This document shows positions 1-9,898 of a stretch of DNA of 64,000 nucleotides, piece by piece (the stretch's first letter is position 1; every line of letters starts with the position of its first letter). Below the pieces are notes generated by a model, which made no database searches, had not been told where the DNA came from, and worked only from the letters and a program-made list of their open reading frames with translations. The DNA comes from Erigeron canadensis. Lineage: Eukaryota > Streptophyta > Magnoliopsida > Asterales > Asteraceae. Where the stretch lies: assembly GCF_010389155.1 (NCBI RefSeq), contig NC_057761.1:19222501-19286500 (forward strand), given 5' to 3'. Made by a program: the position numbers and the translations under genes.

Positions 1-62
1 ACGGCACCTCCGAAGTTAGTACCTTTCTCCATGAAATCGATAGTGTAGCCTAGATCGAAGGA

Positions 63-1260
63 TTGAGTGATCCGGTAGTCTGCCATGTTATCCTCTACCT
101 CCTGCATGGAAAGGTCAAGGATTGGCGGAAAAGCCTACCAGAGGAAAGCATACATGACGCTGAAAGCTTTAAGACAAAACTAAAGGAAGAACTCGGTTCC
201 CACCTTCGGGCGTATGAGATAAAACATGAGAAGGATGAAGAAACAGAAGATTTTCTGAAACGATACGGAGACAACACACCAAACTTTTTGTGTCTATTCG
301 AACAAGGAAGAATATCCGGAGCTATACATGGGCTCCGATCGAAAGAACTGATACGACATCTATGCCTCAGTAAACCGACCAGCTACTCAGACTTGGTCAG
401 CAAGTTTCATGATTGGAAAAGCATGGAAGAGTTAGCAGAAAAAGCCATGATTAAATGGAAGACCATGGTAAAACAGAATGGGAAGAGAAAAGAAACATCG
501 GAAGATGAACAAACTGAGAAACCCTCTACCATATACAGAAGCAATGGCAAAGACGTTCGTCAGACTAGTACCGTTATCTGAAAGAGGGACCAAAAAACCT
601 TGACAAACGTAGTTGTTTCCATAACGGATACGACCACAGTACAGACAATTGCAGAGAGCTGCTAAGACAAATAGATGACGCCGCAAGAGAAAACAAGCTA
701 TCGCATCTAGTGAAAAGAACCAAACCAAGCTTCGACGAAGCAGAACCAGAAGAACACCGAATGAGGATACTGTCAAACACCCTTATCAAAAAAGGGCCAC
801 AACATTACCACTTCGCTGGTCTCGATGATCAAGGTTCGATGGATCCGGTGCTAATAAAAGTGAACATAGGCAATGTATGCCTAAAAATTGCACAGGTGAA
901 TACGGTAAGTGGGCGCAATATAAAAGTTTCCTCCGGTTGCCACAAAAGCTTCGTGAAACGATCATGCCACTAAACACCGAAGTGGTAGGGTTCGCCAGCG
1001 AACGGATCCGCCCAGTCGGAGAAGTATGGCTAGATGTCACTATCGGAGGATTCTCCTGGCGACGGACCGCAAGAATTCTTGCAATCATGATAAAAGCGAA
1101 ATAACCTTATACCATGCTTTTGGGTAAAGAAAGACTAAGGAAATTCCATATGATAGTGTCCACAATACATGGTTGCGTACAATACAAATCCCACAGAGGG
1201 ATGCAAACGATAATCTCCCCAGTCACTTCAGATACAAATGGAGAAAGCTCTGTACCATGA
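63..1260 (+). pseudogene. Gypsy (Tat-like) gag-protease remnant
   Basis: This is the capsid and protease part of a Ty3/Gypsy polyprotein. Residues from about 63 to 580 read as a retrotransposon gag domain (pattern ETEDFLKRYGDNTPNF, then GLRSKELIRHL). The frame then shifts, and from 584 a zinc-knuckle-like segment follows (C-F-H-N-G-Y-D-H-S-T-D-N-C). The protease follows from about 840. Its active-site position, expected to be D-T-G, reads N-T-V, and a second frameshift lies near 890-900. A protease C-terminal segment (VGFASERIRPVGEVWL) is at about 990-1050, and a further piece (STIHGCVQYK) is near 1155-1185. Reverse transcriptase, RNase H and integrase are missing downstream, so an internal deletion is likely. 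The left end of the element lies outside the window. The Tat-like label rests on the gag style and the antisense ORF beside it. Confidence 0.75.
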
Positions 1261-1844
1261 CACAAACGCAATAGGATGATAACCTAGAAAAGAGCCAGGG
1301 GTCGATTGGGACCAACTGTGGAAAAAGGATCCTTCAAAACAGAAAGCACATGAAGCTCCGTAGAAACGGAGAGCGAAGAAGACAGCAAACTAAAGACTTC
1401 GAAAGGCATTAAGACCGGATGGAGCACAATCTCCCCCCGGGATAAGCCAAATTAACGAAGCAAATAGGGCAGCACAAAAGTAGCAGCTAGGAAAGATACA
1501 AATGTTATTTTGTAAAATTCTCCCGCTATGTACTTATAAGCTCCCAAATGAATAAAAACAATCATAATAATATTATAAATGCGCATAAAGTTTTTTAAAT
1601 CCTTGAATTGTTAAGGGGATGCCCATAAGACTTTTCAAAACAATCATGAGGTAGTAACCCATGAGCCCAATGCACAAGTCACTCCCTCCTTATGTTTGTA
1701 GTGCATAAGCATTGGTACGTGAGACATTCCTTTAAACAAGGAATGCACTAAAGGGATATCATTCTCCCACACGAATGAGAAACGAATCAAAAATAAAATT
1801 ACCAAAAGGAGGCCACTTTTTATGCACAACGGATTACAACAAGT
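1261..1844. other. Degraded element interior, no gene
   Basis: No reading frame or motif is recognisable here. It lies where the polymerase genes of the Gypsy element should be, between the protease remnant and the antisense ORF, and probably represents the scar of a large internal deletion plus non-coding sequence. Confidence 0.5.
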
Positions 1845-3901
1845 CTACATCCCTTGAGGCCTAATACTATACAAATCAGAAATAGAGGCATTGGGATTAG
1901 TGGCTATTCGCTGAATATAAGGAAAAGTAATATTCCTTAGAGCCTCCTCAACGTCATCAATTCTTAACCCTCTGCTAAGAAAATTCGACCTATTCCCTCC
2001 CAGAGTGATTACCCCATCACGCTCTAAACGCAAAGCAAACGCAGCTGGGGCATCAACCCTGTTAGCCTCAATTAATTCATCAAGGCATCGGTCAAACTCA
2101 GGGCTCACCATCAGCATACGGAATACATGAGGAATAACACCAGAAATCAATTGCCGGTTAGCATTCCTGACATCCTCAAGCTCCGACTCTAACCTATTAA
2201 TCAAAGCCGCAGGCCCATCAGAAACAAGAGAGGCAATACGCTCATGAGCAGCATCCAAACTCTGGGCAGCCTGAGAAAATGCCTCCTGAGATTCAGCTAG
2301 TTCCCTCTGCTGGGACTCAACAGTCGCAGAACCACCAGTGGCAGACGAAGCAACTCTGAGGGATACCAATTCCGCCTTGTGTCTCTCTAAACTTTCCTCA
2401 AGATGCCTTATCCTAGCTGCAGTGGACGAGCTAATCATACAGCAACAAAAGAAGCTTGATTAGTCAATTCAACGAGCCTATGCGCATACATGGTATCTAA
2501 CAGCCCCCTTGAGTGACCGAGGACCATCATATTCAAACTCTATCGGCAAAACTGTGGATCAGACAACTCTCCAAACACAGGAATCCCTACATATTAGGAA
2601 AAATTCAAACCACCAATATTAGAGAAAAAACGAAGAGGCATTCAGGTGAAACTATCACTTACCGGTCGAAGCAACACTAGTCGCAACAATTGCAGGTATG
2701 GCACCCCCGGCACTGGTAGCCTAGTTGTAGTAGCTCCAGTTTCGTCAACTGGCTCCTTCCCAAGCCTCCGTCCGGGCTCAGAGGTTCCAGCTACAAGAAG
2801 GAAACAAATGCATAAATATTAAAGTTTCTACATAAAAACGACAAAAGCATAGAAGGAGAGCTACATACCCTGGTTGATACCAACAGCCGAAGGAATTATA
2901 GTAGCGACACCTTCATCCCTTGTTGGAGAATCAAGGACAATAATGGGAGGACTCGAGACCATCGAATCTGCTGCAGAAGGACCTTCATCAGTCCTCCACC
3001 TTTTTGGAAGAGGCACCCTTACACCAGCAAATAATGGGTCCTCGCCATCAGAAGGAATCCCCGGCCTCCTCCCAACCATCATCCCATGGGGATTCATGGT
3101 CACTACCTCTTTAAGTGTCAATTCTGCATATAACATTATAACCGAGAATCAGGCAAGCAACAAACATAAACAAAGAGGAAGAGCAGAGTAGTACCTTTAC
3201 AACACCAGATTAAGACAGGCATATCTGGAGATCCCTCCCACGACAAAGTAATCCCGCAAAGATATAGGATCACCATGGGATACGCAATCAAAGTGAAAGG
3301 GGACCTCCGTATCTGGTGCACTAGGGGGTTCTCCAGGATAATCTGGTCATGACCATCATCATCCAAGAAAAAACTCGAGTTCACCCTATTCCTATTCAAC
3401 AAATCCCTAAAGCTCGGATGAACATACCCCTCACTGAAAAACAAGAAACTCGGCCGCCAGCCTAACATATTTGAATAACCTATGTTAAAAAATAACCTAC
3501 CGGGCCTCTCCTCAATTATCGCCCAACCATCACGGTTAACCCATCTGAAAAAAATACCAAAATGTACGTACTCTAGGTTGTACCTCATACGCACGACAAA
3601 TAGCAATAAAGGACATTATCGCAGTGATCGCTAAAGGATGAACAACAAAAAAGTAAAGGTCAAAGCGATCAAGAATACCAAACAACAAGGGGGACAAGGG
3701 AAACCTAAGATTACCACCAGAAAATGGTGCAATATACATACCTACAAACCTGGGAAGCGCAACCAACACAGATTGCCCCCGACCTGGAACCCTAATTTCA
3801 GGGTCATTGGGCTGATAGTAATAATGACGGAACCATGCAACGTCGTTGTCCGTCATCTCTGAGTACGTGGTGGTAATGGCATGAGTATGATCAGAATCCA
3901 T
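1845..3901 (-). pseudogene. Spliced antisense ORF of a Gypsy element (PF04195-like)
   Basis: This gene runs opposite to the gag-protease remnant. The first exon (3901 down to 3195) begins MDSDHTHAITTTYSEM and contains the pattern typical of the Pfam family called putative gypsy-type transposon (LSPLLFGILDRFDLYFFVVHP, then VNRDGWAIIEERPG). A frameshift near 3540 separates these two halves. GT-AG signals support three introns: donor at 3194/3193 with acceptor before 3123, donor at 2868/2867 with acceptor before 2790, and donor at 2662/2661 with acceptor before 2416. Exon 3 also needs one frame change to stay open. The last exon (2416-1845) encodes a coiled-coil, Ala/Glu-rich C-terminus ending at TGA. 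Antisense ORFs of this family between integrase and the 3' LTR are known in Tat/Ogre/Retand-type elements. Its function is unknown. Confidence 0.6.
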
Positions 3902-4870
3902 TTGATGTTTAAGGTATTACTGTTATCAGCAATAAGAACACACGCGAATGGATAAGCGAGAGTGAAGAAATGATGAAGAGTGATAATTAAATCGGATCCG
4001 TCAAAGGATTATAGGGAAATATGACGGATGGTTTGAAAAACCGTCGCATAAAAACCGTCGATTGAGTCCCCCTTAGGATACGCGCGTCCGTATTAATCCA
4101 TCGATAGGATGGATACGCGGCAAGGTAAAATGACAATTTTACCCTTATACGAAGGCTCTGAAAAAATGATAGCACCATTAATAGTCTCGAAGGACATTCT
4201 CTGAGCAACGGCGTTATGGCATTTAATTTCTTTTTATATTTTAGAAGTCTAATGTGATTTTCTACAGATAGAACCTCCCATCAGACTGGGGTTGATGATA
4301 TACCCTATACGGAGCTCTACCTCCGTATCCAAAGCTACCTTCAAACAGGTAAATTTACTTATCCAAAACACCCAGAATGGAGCCCGATCTCCGTTCAGAA
4401 CAAACCAATCCGGAGCTCAAGGTAACAATTACCCAGCTCCAAAGAAAATATAACAAAGATCGGATTAAAGAAACTCTTTCCATGATTATCCGACTAAAGC
4501 ATAAAGCATGCGTATCAGGATCCGGATAACTTGGATACGACTCTATGGCAAGATCAACAAAAATGAGATAATCTACAAAGGAGAAAGAGATTCATCTTAA
4601 CTCTCTTACCCTCCTCTCCAAGCTATCTACCCTCTATACAAATAGAGGATGAAGCCATATGGCACATCATCATCTACATAATACACAATATACGTTCAAT
4701 ATACCATATCCCGCAAGTCGTCTATAGCTTATTCAACCTCTGAATAATCCCTAAACAAACCCTAAGTCATACGAAACAGCTTGGGATTAACCAACAATAG
4801 GCGTAAAGCGGTCTCTGACCTTCTGACCAGAAGTGAATCGCCAATAAACACCATCAACCCCAACTCACAC
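3902..4870 (+). repeat. Probable 3' LTR region of the Tat-like element
   Basis: No coding frame is present. A TATA-like box (CTATACAAATAG, about 4634-4645) followed by a pyrimidine-rich leader-like stretch suggests a + strand LTR promoter. The segment 3995-4070 carries several CCGTC/GACGG copies in both orientations, upstream of the antisense ORF. I could not fix the TG...CA ends, so the boundaries are approximate. Confidence 0.35.
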
Positions 4871-4902
4871 TTCTGGTGGAGTCATAGTGCGACTATTTGA
4901 TC

Positions 4903-5125
4903 AAACACTTTTCATGTGCATTAGCTGATTTAGGGTCAAGTTTTAATGTTATGCCTACTGTGATTTATGAGAAACTTACCCTTTGTTTGCTAACACCCGT
5001 TAACATGAGCATTCGGTTAGCGGATCAGACTTACCGACAACCCTAGGGGATTGTCGAACGAGTCCATGTTAGGTTTAAGGAATTAGAATTTTGGACTGAG
5101 TTTGTTGCGACTGATTCGGTAAGTG
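4903..5125 (+). pseudogene. Gypsy aspartic-protease fragment
   Basis: The reading frame from 4903 gives CALADLGSSFNVM, then LLTPVNMSIRLADQTYRQP, a stop, and GIVERVHVRFKELEFWTEFV. This is the core of an Athila/Tat-type retropepsin. It matches in layout the protease of the Athila element at 41570-41790. The active-site motif is D-L-G-S. The flanks carry nothing else of the element, so this is a small orphan fragment, cut at about 5145 by the adjacent LTR. Confidence 0.7.
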
Positions 5126-5148
5126 AACTAAGGACTTTTATAAGCAAT

Positions 5149-6172
5149 TGTAACAAATAAGTGATTCAAGTAAAAATGGGGGGTTTTGTGTGTAAAGTCT
5201 CTCACTCGATGGTTTAACCTACAAGTGTAGAATAACAAGTCAAGTAATCACTAGATAGGACTAGTATGAAACGTCAAGTAAGCACTAGATTGGACTAGTA
5301 TTACGATAAATATAAATGCAAGAATATATATAACGTAATACGTACTTAAGCAATATAAAGATAAGCAAGTAAGTAAATGGTGAGACACAATGTAATTTTC
5401 AAGTGTATTTTATTTATTGATGTTAAATAAAATACAAGGTTGTTGCAGAACAAGATATTACAAAGTAAGTTTCTAAACAACCTATGAATTACAAGTGATC
5501 TAACTTTGCTAAATAAACTCTTTGATCGAAATACTTAAAGTTGTGAAGTATAACTGTTTAGATCGAGAGTATTTGAACAAAGGCACCAAATTGCAAAAGT
5601 ATGTTATTTGGACGAGGAAGTGACTTGGTATTTATAGGCAAAAAGAATAAATATAATATTCTTTTTGCCGTACAAATATGGTTACATGCATTTAAGGAAA
5701 TTACTTTAATTCCTTAAATGCATTGATTAAAGTACAAGAATAAAGTCACATGATAGTGACTTGTCTTTTAATTAACCAACCACGTTTACATGCGTGTAAG
5801 GCTTTTAACAAAGGACAATTGGATTGTCCGGGTAAAGGCATGTAAAGGCATAAAGTCAATTCCTCGTAATCAGTGTTCAGACTTGTAAGATCTAGAACAC
5901 TAACAAGGACTCCAGTCAGGAGATCTAGTAAGTCTTCCAGTGAGCTCCGCTATTTGTCAGACTTCTTTCTTCAGACTTCAGTCTTCGACTTCAGTGAGAA
6001 TGTTCTTCAGTGGAAAGATCTTGACTGGAGTGAAGTCCAGTGAACGAATCTGGTGGAATCCAGATTCCTGTACAAGTAAGTTGTTCACTGGTCTTCACAT
6101 AATTTCTGGACAAATTTTCAAAGGGCTCCAGTAATCACGTCTGGAGCGAGTCCAGTAAATCTGGACCTAACA
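5149..6172 (-). repeat. 1024-bp 3' LTR of a Copia-like element
   Basis: Read on the minus strand, the LTR starts TGTTAGGTCC at 6172 and ends TTTGTTACA at 5149, giving TG...CA ends. A polypurine tract abuts its start (plus-strand GATTCCCCCTATTTG from 6173). A minus-strand TATA box (CTATAAATACC) lies at about 5626-5637. The U3 part (5908-6165) is packed with TCCAGT/ACTGGA words, several as inverted pairs. The partner LTR is not in the window, so no target duplication can be tested. Confidence 0.6.
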
Positions 6173-6188
6173 GATTCCCCCTATTTGT
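6173..6188 (-). other. Polypurine tract of the minus-strand element
   Basis: On the minus strand the sequence reads AAATAGGGGGAATC directly before the TGTTAGG start of the LTR. This is the position and composition expected for the plus-strand primer of reverse transcription. Confidence 0.6.
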
Positions 6189-6449
6189 TTAGAAATTATG
6201 CATGGATTTTCAAGCTTTTATCTATACAAGTTTGTGCTTGAAAAATCCTTGAAAAATTTGACTAAGTCTAATTTGAATTTCTGGAGAGCCACTTTATAGA
6301 TCATTAGTGTTCCCAATTTGTACATTTTAATTTCTAGACTTAATCTGGATAAGTACTTGTATAGGAATTGCAACTTATATTTACAGACATCAACTGGAAG
6401 AAAGTTACAATTTTGTCAACATGAAACAAATACAAGTACAATATTAGAG

Positions 6450-8921
6450 TCATGCCTTTTTCTTTTCAGCATGCCCATATGGCTCTTCAGTGGCCTTCCT
6501 CTTTACACCTGGAGATGAAGAAGTAGTAAGAGAAGTCCTTGAGCCCAACTCCATTTCCATCAATTCCTTCCTCATCCATTCCTTGCGAATCATCTTCATA
6601 AAGTACTTAACATCCTGAGAGACATCTTTACGCCTGAATGAAAGACCAAACTCTCTTAATTTTGACCACCCGAAAGCCATGATTGAAGTGTCTTTTCTTT
6701 CATCAGTAAAGTTCCCTTCTCTGAAGAATTTGACATGGAACTTTGAGAAGTTGTCATGGTTTTCCGCCAGATGGATCTCAGCACCCAGTATTGATCGGAT
6801 ATCAGCTCTAAATTGTGACAAATGTTCATACTTTTCTTTTGTCTGAGCCCTTTTAACCATTTCATCCACTTCCCTGGACACCTTTCTCTGTTCAGCAACT
6901 TGTTGAAATTTTTCTTTATTAATCCTTTCAGTTGTGTTCGAGGGAATGAAGGTGCTAAGATCTGCATCTCTGGCAGCTTTGGTTTTTCTAGCTGGTGCTT
7001 TGGGCAAACCCTTAACCTTCTTCCTAAATTCATGCTCCAGAGCAGTTGCATTACTCCTTACTTGTTGCTGGAGATTTTTCAATTCTTCTCTTCTCTGGGC
7101 AATAAGATCCAGTATGCTCACACCATAGATTTCAGAATCATATACTTGTTCATCCTGAGCATACATGGATCGAATATAGACATCATCCAAGGCATCCAGA
7201 CATTTCTTCAGCCTGGGATCATCCTTCATCTTTTTGTATACTTCAATTTGTACGCCCAACCTGCCAGCATTGTAAGAATCCAGAGTCCCATGCCCGGCCA
7301 TATCTAACTGGTGGGCAATCAAGTCATCTTTTAGATTCTTCTTGAAAATTTCAATTAAGATGCACTCTTGCTCCAGTCTCTTTGCCTTGGCCTCATCAAC
7401 AGACACATATTCCTCTTCTGCTTCATCTGTTGGTTCCCCAGACACCACTTTCTTTCTTTTGATATTTTTCATTGTGGTTGGGATGTCTGGGAACTCTTTA
7501 AACACTGGCTCACTGGCATCAGTACCAGCAGCCTCTTCTTCAACTTGTCCACTGGCTTCAGTACCAGTGATATCCTGTCCAATTACCTTATTCCAGACTT
7601 CGATCTTCTTTTGAAGATCACTAACCTTCTCTGTACCAGAACCTTCCCCCTTGGAAGCATCTCCAGATTGAAGATGAATCCACACCTGATCCAGCTTATG
7701 TCTGTCAGCAGAGTCAAAGGTTCGACCAGACACTGGAGCAATGTTGTTCACAGTTTTCCTTAACTGCATTATTTCCTTTTTAATGATTTCAAGATCCTGA
7801 GGAAAGTGGCGAGGCAACTGGGTGTCGATCATCTTCATTACTTCAGGCAACAACCCATCAAGAAGATTTCTAAGGAGAGTTTTAGACACCTTCTTAGTGA
7901 TTTCTTTCAACATATCTCCCTTGAACTTTCTAACGACTTCATTACTGAGGGTGCTGACAACTGAGTTTTTCTCCTGGGTTGGCCTGCTCTCCAGAGAGCT
8001 TATTCTGGTGGTCAAATTCTGAACTTCACCAGTCAGACTTGCCAGAGGTTGAGCAACTTCAGTTTGAATGGCAGTCTGAACAGTTCTCACCATATCTCCC
8101 TTGATTCCCTGGACTACAACTTGTATCGATTCAGAATTTCTATTTGTTGCCATGACAAGTTCATCCAGCTTCACAAAGACTATCTTCTCATTCCCAGCAA
8201 ATATGTTCATTTCTGGCTTAAGATTATTGGAAATTAGAGTTTTGAAGTCAGAAATAACCTGAGAAGAAGCCTGAAGTGATCTCTCCAGGTCCGCCACCTT
8301 ATCAAAAAGGCCTTGGACCTCGGTTGAAGAAGAAGAGGAGAGACCACTGGAAGGATTGGTGATTCTGGTGATTGATGATACTGGCAACACCCTTGTGATA
8401 TTTTCAGTTGATTGGGTGACTGCCAGTGGTTCAGAATGTTGAATTTCTGGTGTAGTTGGTGATTCAATAGTTGTTGTTGTTTGTTCTGGAAGAGGTGTTG
8501 GTGTATTTTTTGGGGGTGGAGGAGGCATATCAGATAGAATTGACTGGGAGACATAATGGATGGTGCGATCAATTTCTTCTACTCCCATAAAACTCATATT
8601 AACATCAAAATTATTGTCTTCAGACAGTGGAGAATCAACCATATCCCAATCTGGGCCGATTCCACCTGTCTGGTCCTCTACTTGTATATTCTCCACCCCA
8701 ACATTCAAATCAATCTGAGCCACTTGCTCCAGATTTTCTCCTTCAATCTGCCTAACTTGTTCCCCCTCAACCTCTTCAACTATTAAGGACCCATCAGCTG
8801 CCATGATGTCCCCACTTTCAGCAGTTGATATTGGTATGACAAGAGGTGAGCCAGACATTCTCTCTTCTTCACCACTTCCTTCTACTGGTACTAAGGAAGT
8901 GGTTGATGGGTGTTGATGCAC
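6450..8921 (-). CDS. Long accessory ORF of a Copia-like element, N-terminus truncated
   Basis: This 823-codon frame has no internal stop, which is unusual among the broken frames around it. It sits next to the polypurine tract and 3' LTR of a minus-strand element, where accessory or envelope-like ORFs lie. The N-terminal third is acidic (EVEGEQVRQIEGENLEQ) with a proline run (MPPPPPKNTPTP). Coiled-coil-like stretches follow, for example VADLERSLQASSQVISDF and ILDLIAQRREELKNLQQQ. The C-terminus is lysine-rich (VKRKATEEPYGHAEKKKA) and could act as a nuclear signal. No enzymatic motif, signal peptide or membrane segment is visible. The first ATG falls inside the neighbouring Copia LTR (8919-8921), so the true start is lost; the next in-frame ATG, near 8858, is only an internal Met. 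I cannot assign a function. Confidence 0.6.
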   Translation of the reverse strand: MHQHPSTTSLVPVEGSGEEERMSGSPLVIPISTAESGDIMAADGSLIVEEVEGEQVRQIEGENLEQVAQIDLNVGVENIQVEDQTGGIGPDWDMVDSPLSEDNNFDVNMSFMGVEEIDRTIHYVSQSILSDMPPPPPKNTPTPLPEQTTTTIESPTTPEIQHSEPLAVTQSTENITRVLPVSSITRITNPSSGLSSSSSTEVQGLFDKVADLERSLQASSQVISDFKTLISNNLKPEMNIFAGNEKIVFVKLDELVMATNRNSESIQVVVQGIKGDMVRTVQTAIQTEVAQPLASLTGEVQNLTTRISSLESRPTQEKNSVVSTLSNEVVRKFKGDMLKEITKKVSKTLLRNLLDGLLPEVMKMIDTQLPRHFPQDLEIIKKEIMQLRKTVNNIAPVSGRTFDSADRHKLDQVWIHLQSGDASKGEGSGTEKVSDLQKKIEVWNKVIGQDITGTEASGQVEEEAAGTDASEPVFKEFPDIPTTMKNIKRKKVVSGEPTDEAEEEYVSVDEAKAKRLEQECILIEIFKKNLKDDLIAHQLDMAGHGTLDSYNAGRLGVQIEVYKKMKDDPRLKKCLDALDDVYIRSMYAQDEQVYDSEIYGVSILDLIAQRREELKNLQQQVRSNATALEHEFRKKVKGLPKAPARKTKAARDADLSTFIPSNTTERINKEKFQQVAEQRKVSREVDEMVKRAQTKEKYEHLSQFRADIRSILGAEIHLAENHDNFSKFHVKFFREGNFTDERKDTSIMAFGWSKLREFGLSFRRKDVSQDVKYFMKMIRKEWMRKELMEMELGSRTSLTTSSSPGVKRKATEEPYGHAEKKKA

Positions 8922-9550
8922 GTTGATGTGACAACAACAACTTAGATTTGATATGTCGTTTAGATTAAGACATTATGTTAATTTATGTCGTATCTATATA
9001 TGTAATTGATAGATTATGGACTTTATGTTTTGGTAATGATCGATTACATGTTTTGGTGTTATATATATGTTATGTATGATGTTTGTTGTGTGTTATACAA
9101 GTACAAACATAATATGTGTTAGGATTCCTTAAGATGAAACACTTAGGAATATAACCAAGTATTACACCTAACGAAGATAAGGAATATCTTCGTTAGAGGC
9201 AAACGAAGATAAACTTCGTTTGGTACAAACGAAGATTAACTTCGTTACATGGGCTAGGCAGCTAAGTTCGTAAGAACAAAGCCCAGCAAGCCCAGTTTCG
9301 ACCTGAAACATATATATACGAATGAATACCCTAAAATGAGGGATTACATTCGACATACACATACACCAGACCACTAAGTTCGTTCTATAGCTTATAGAAA
9401 CGAATATAGTATCATACGGCTGATTATCTACTTGATAATTAAGCGATATACACGTTAACTAATCAAACTAGTTATCTCGTGAGGATTCCGTACTCACGAC
9501 ATAATAATAGACGATCTCGAGAGCGATCTGTAGCTATCGAGGGACTCACA
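8911..9550 (+). repeat. 5' LTR of the Copia element
   Basis: It starts TGTTGATGCACG and ends GGGACTCACA. Three inverted repeats stand upstream of the TATA box: CTAACGAAGATA-N5-TATCTTCGTTAG (9168-9196), CAAACGAAG-N5-CTTCGTTTG (9200-9222) and AACGAAG-N5-CTTCGTT (9228-9246). The TATA-like run CATATATATACG is at about 9309-9320. GCCCA boxes lie between the palindromes and the TATA box. The same palindromes are kept in the 3' LTR. Confidence 0.9.
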
Positions 9551-9552
9551 AG

Positions 9553-9565
9553 TGGTATCAAAGCC
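9553..9565 (+). other. Primer-binding site
   Basis: TGGTATCAAAGCC lies two bases after the LTR end. It matches the usual initiator-methionine tRNA site of Copia elements (TGGTATCAGAGC) apart from one base. Confidence 0.8.
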
Positions 9566-9639
9566 AATCGATATCTTATCAAAGGTTCGAGATCATTTGT
9601 TTGATTATTTTCTCTCATAACAACCTCCCGATACCCTAA

Positions 9640-9897
9640 CTGTCGCTAAGTTCGTTTTCTCAAACGAATTTAGCAAACGAACTTAACCTCATCTTCGTTT
9701 CAAGCTCTTCCAACGTATTTAGCTTTATTTTCATTAAGTTCCTTCAAACGAATTTAAAGTTATCTTCGTTCATTCTCCCTTACGAATTTAGCTTTATCTT
9801 CGTTTCTTTCCTCAAACGAAGTTAGACCTATCTTCGTTTCTTTCCTTCAAACGAACTTAAACCTATTTTCGTTAAGTTGCAGAAAACGAATTTAACC
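9640..9897 (+). repeat. AACGAANTTA / ATCTTCGTT motif array in the 5' leader
   Basis: The untranslated leader alternates AACGAA(C/G/T)TTA words with ATCTTCGTT words, spaced roughly 30-35 bases apart, several paired as imperfect palindromes (for example AACGAAGTTAGACCTATCTT followed by CGTT). The array stops two bases before the gag ATG at 9899. A second array of the same words lies in the leader intron of the accessory gene. Confidence 0.8.
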
Positions 9898-9898
9898 A

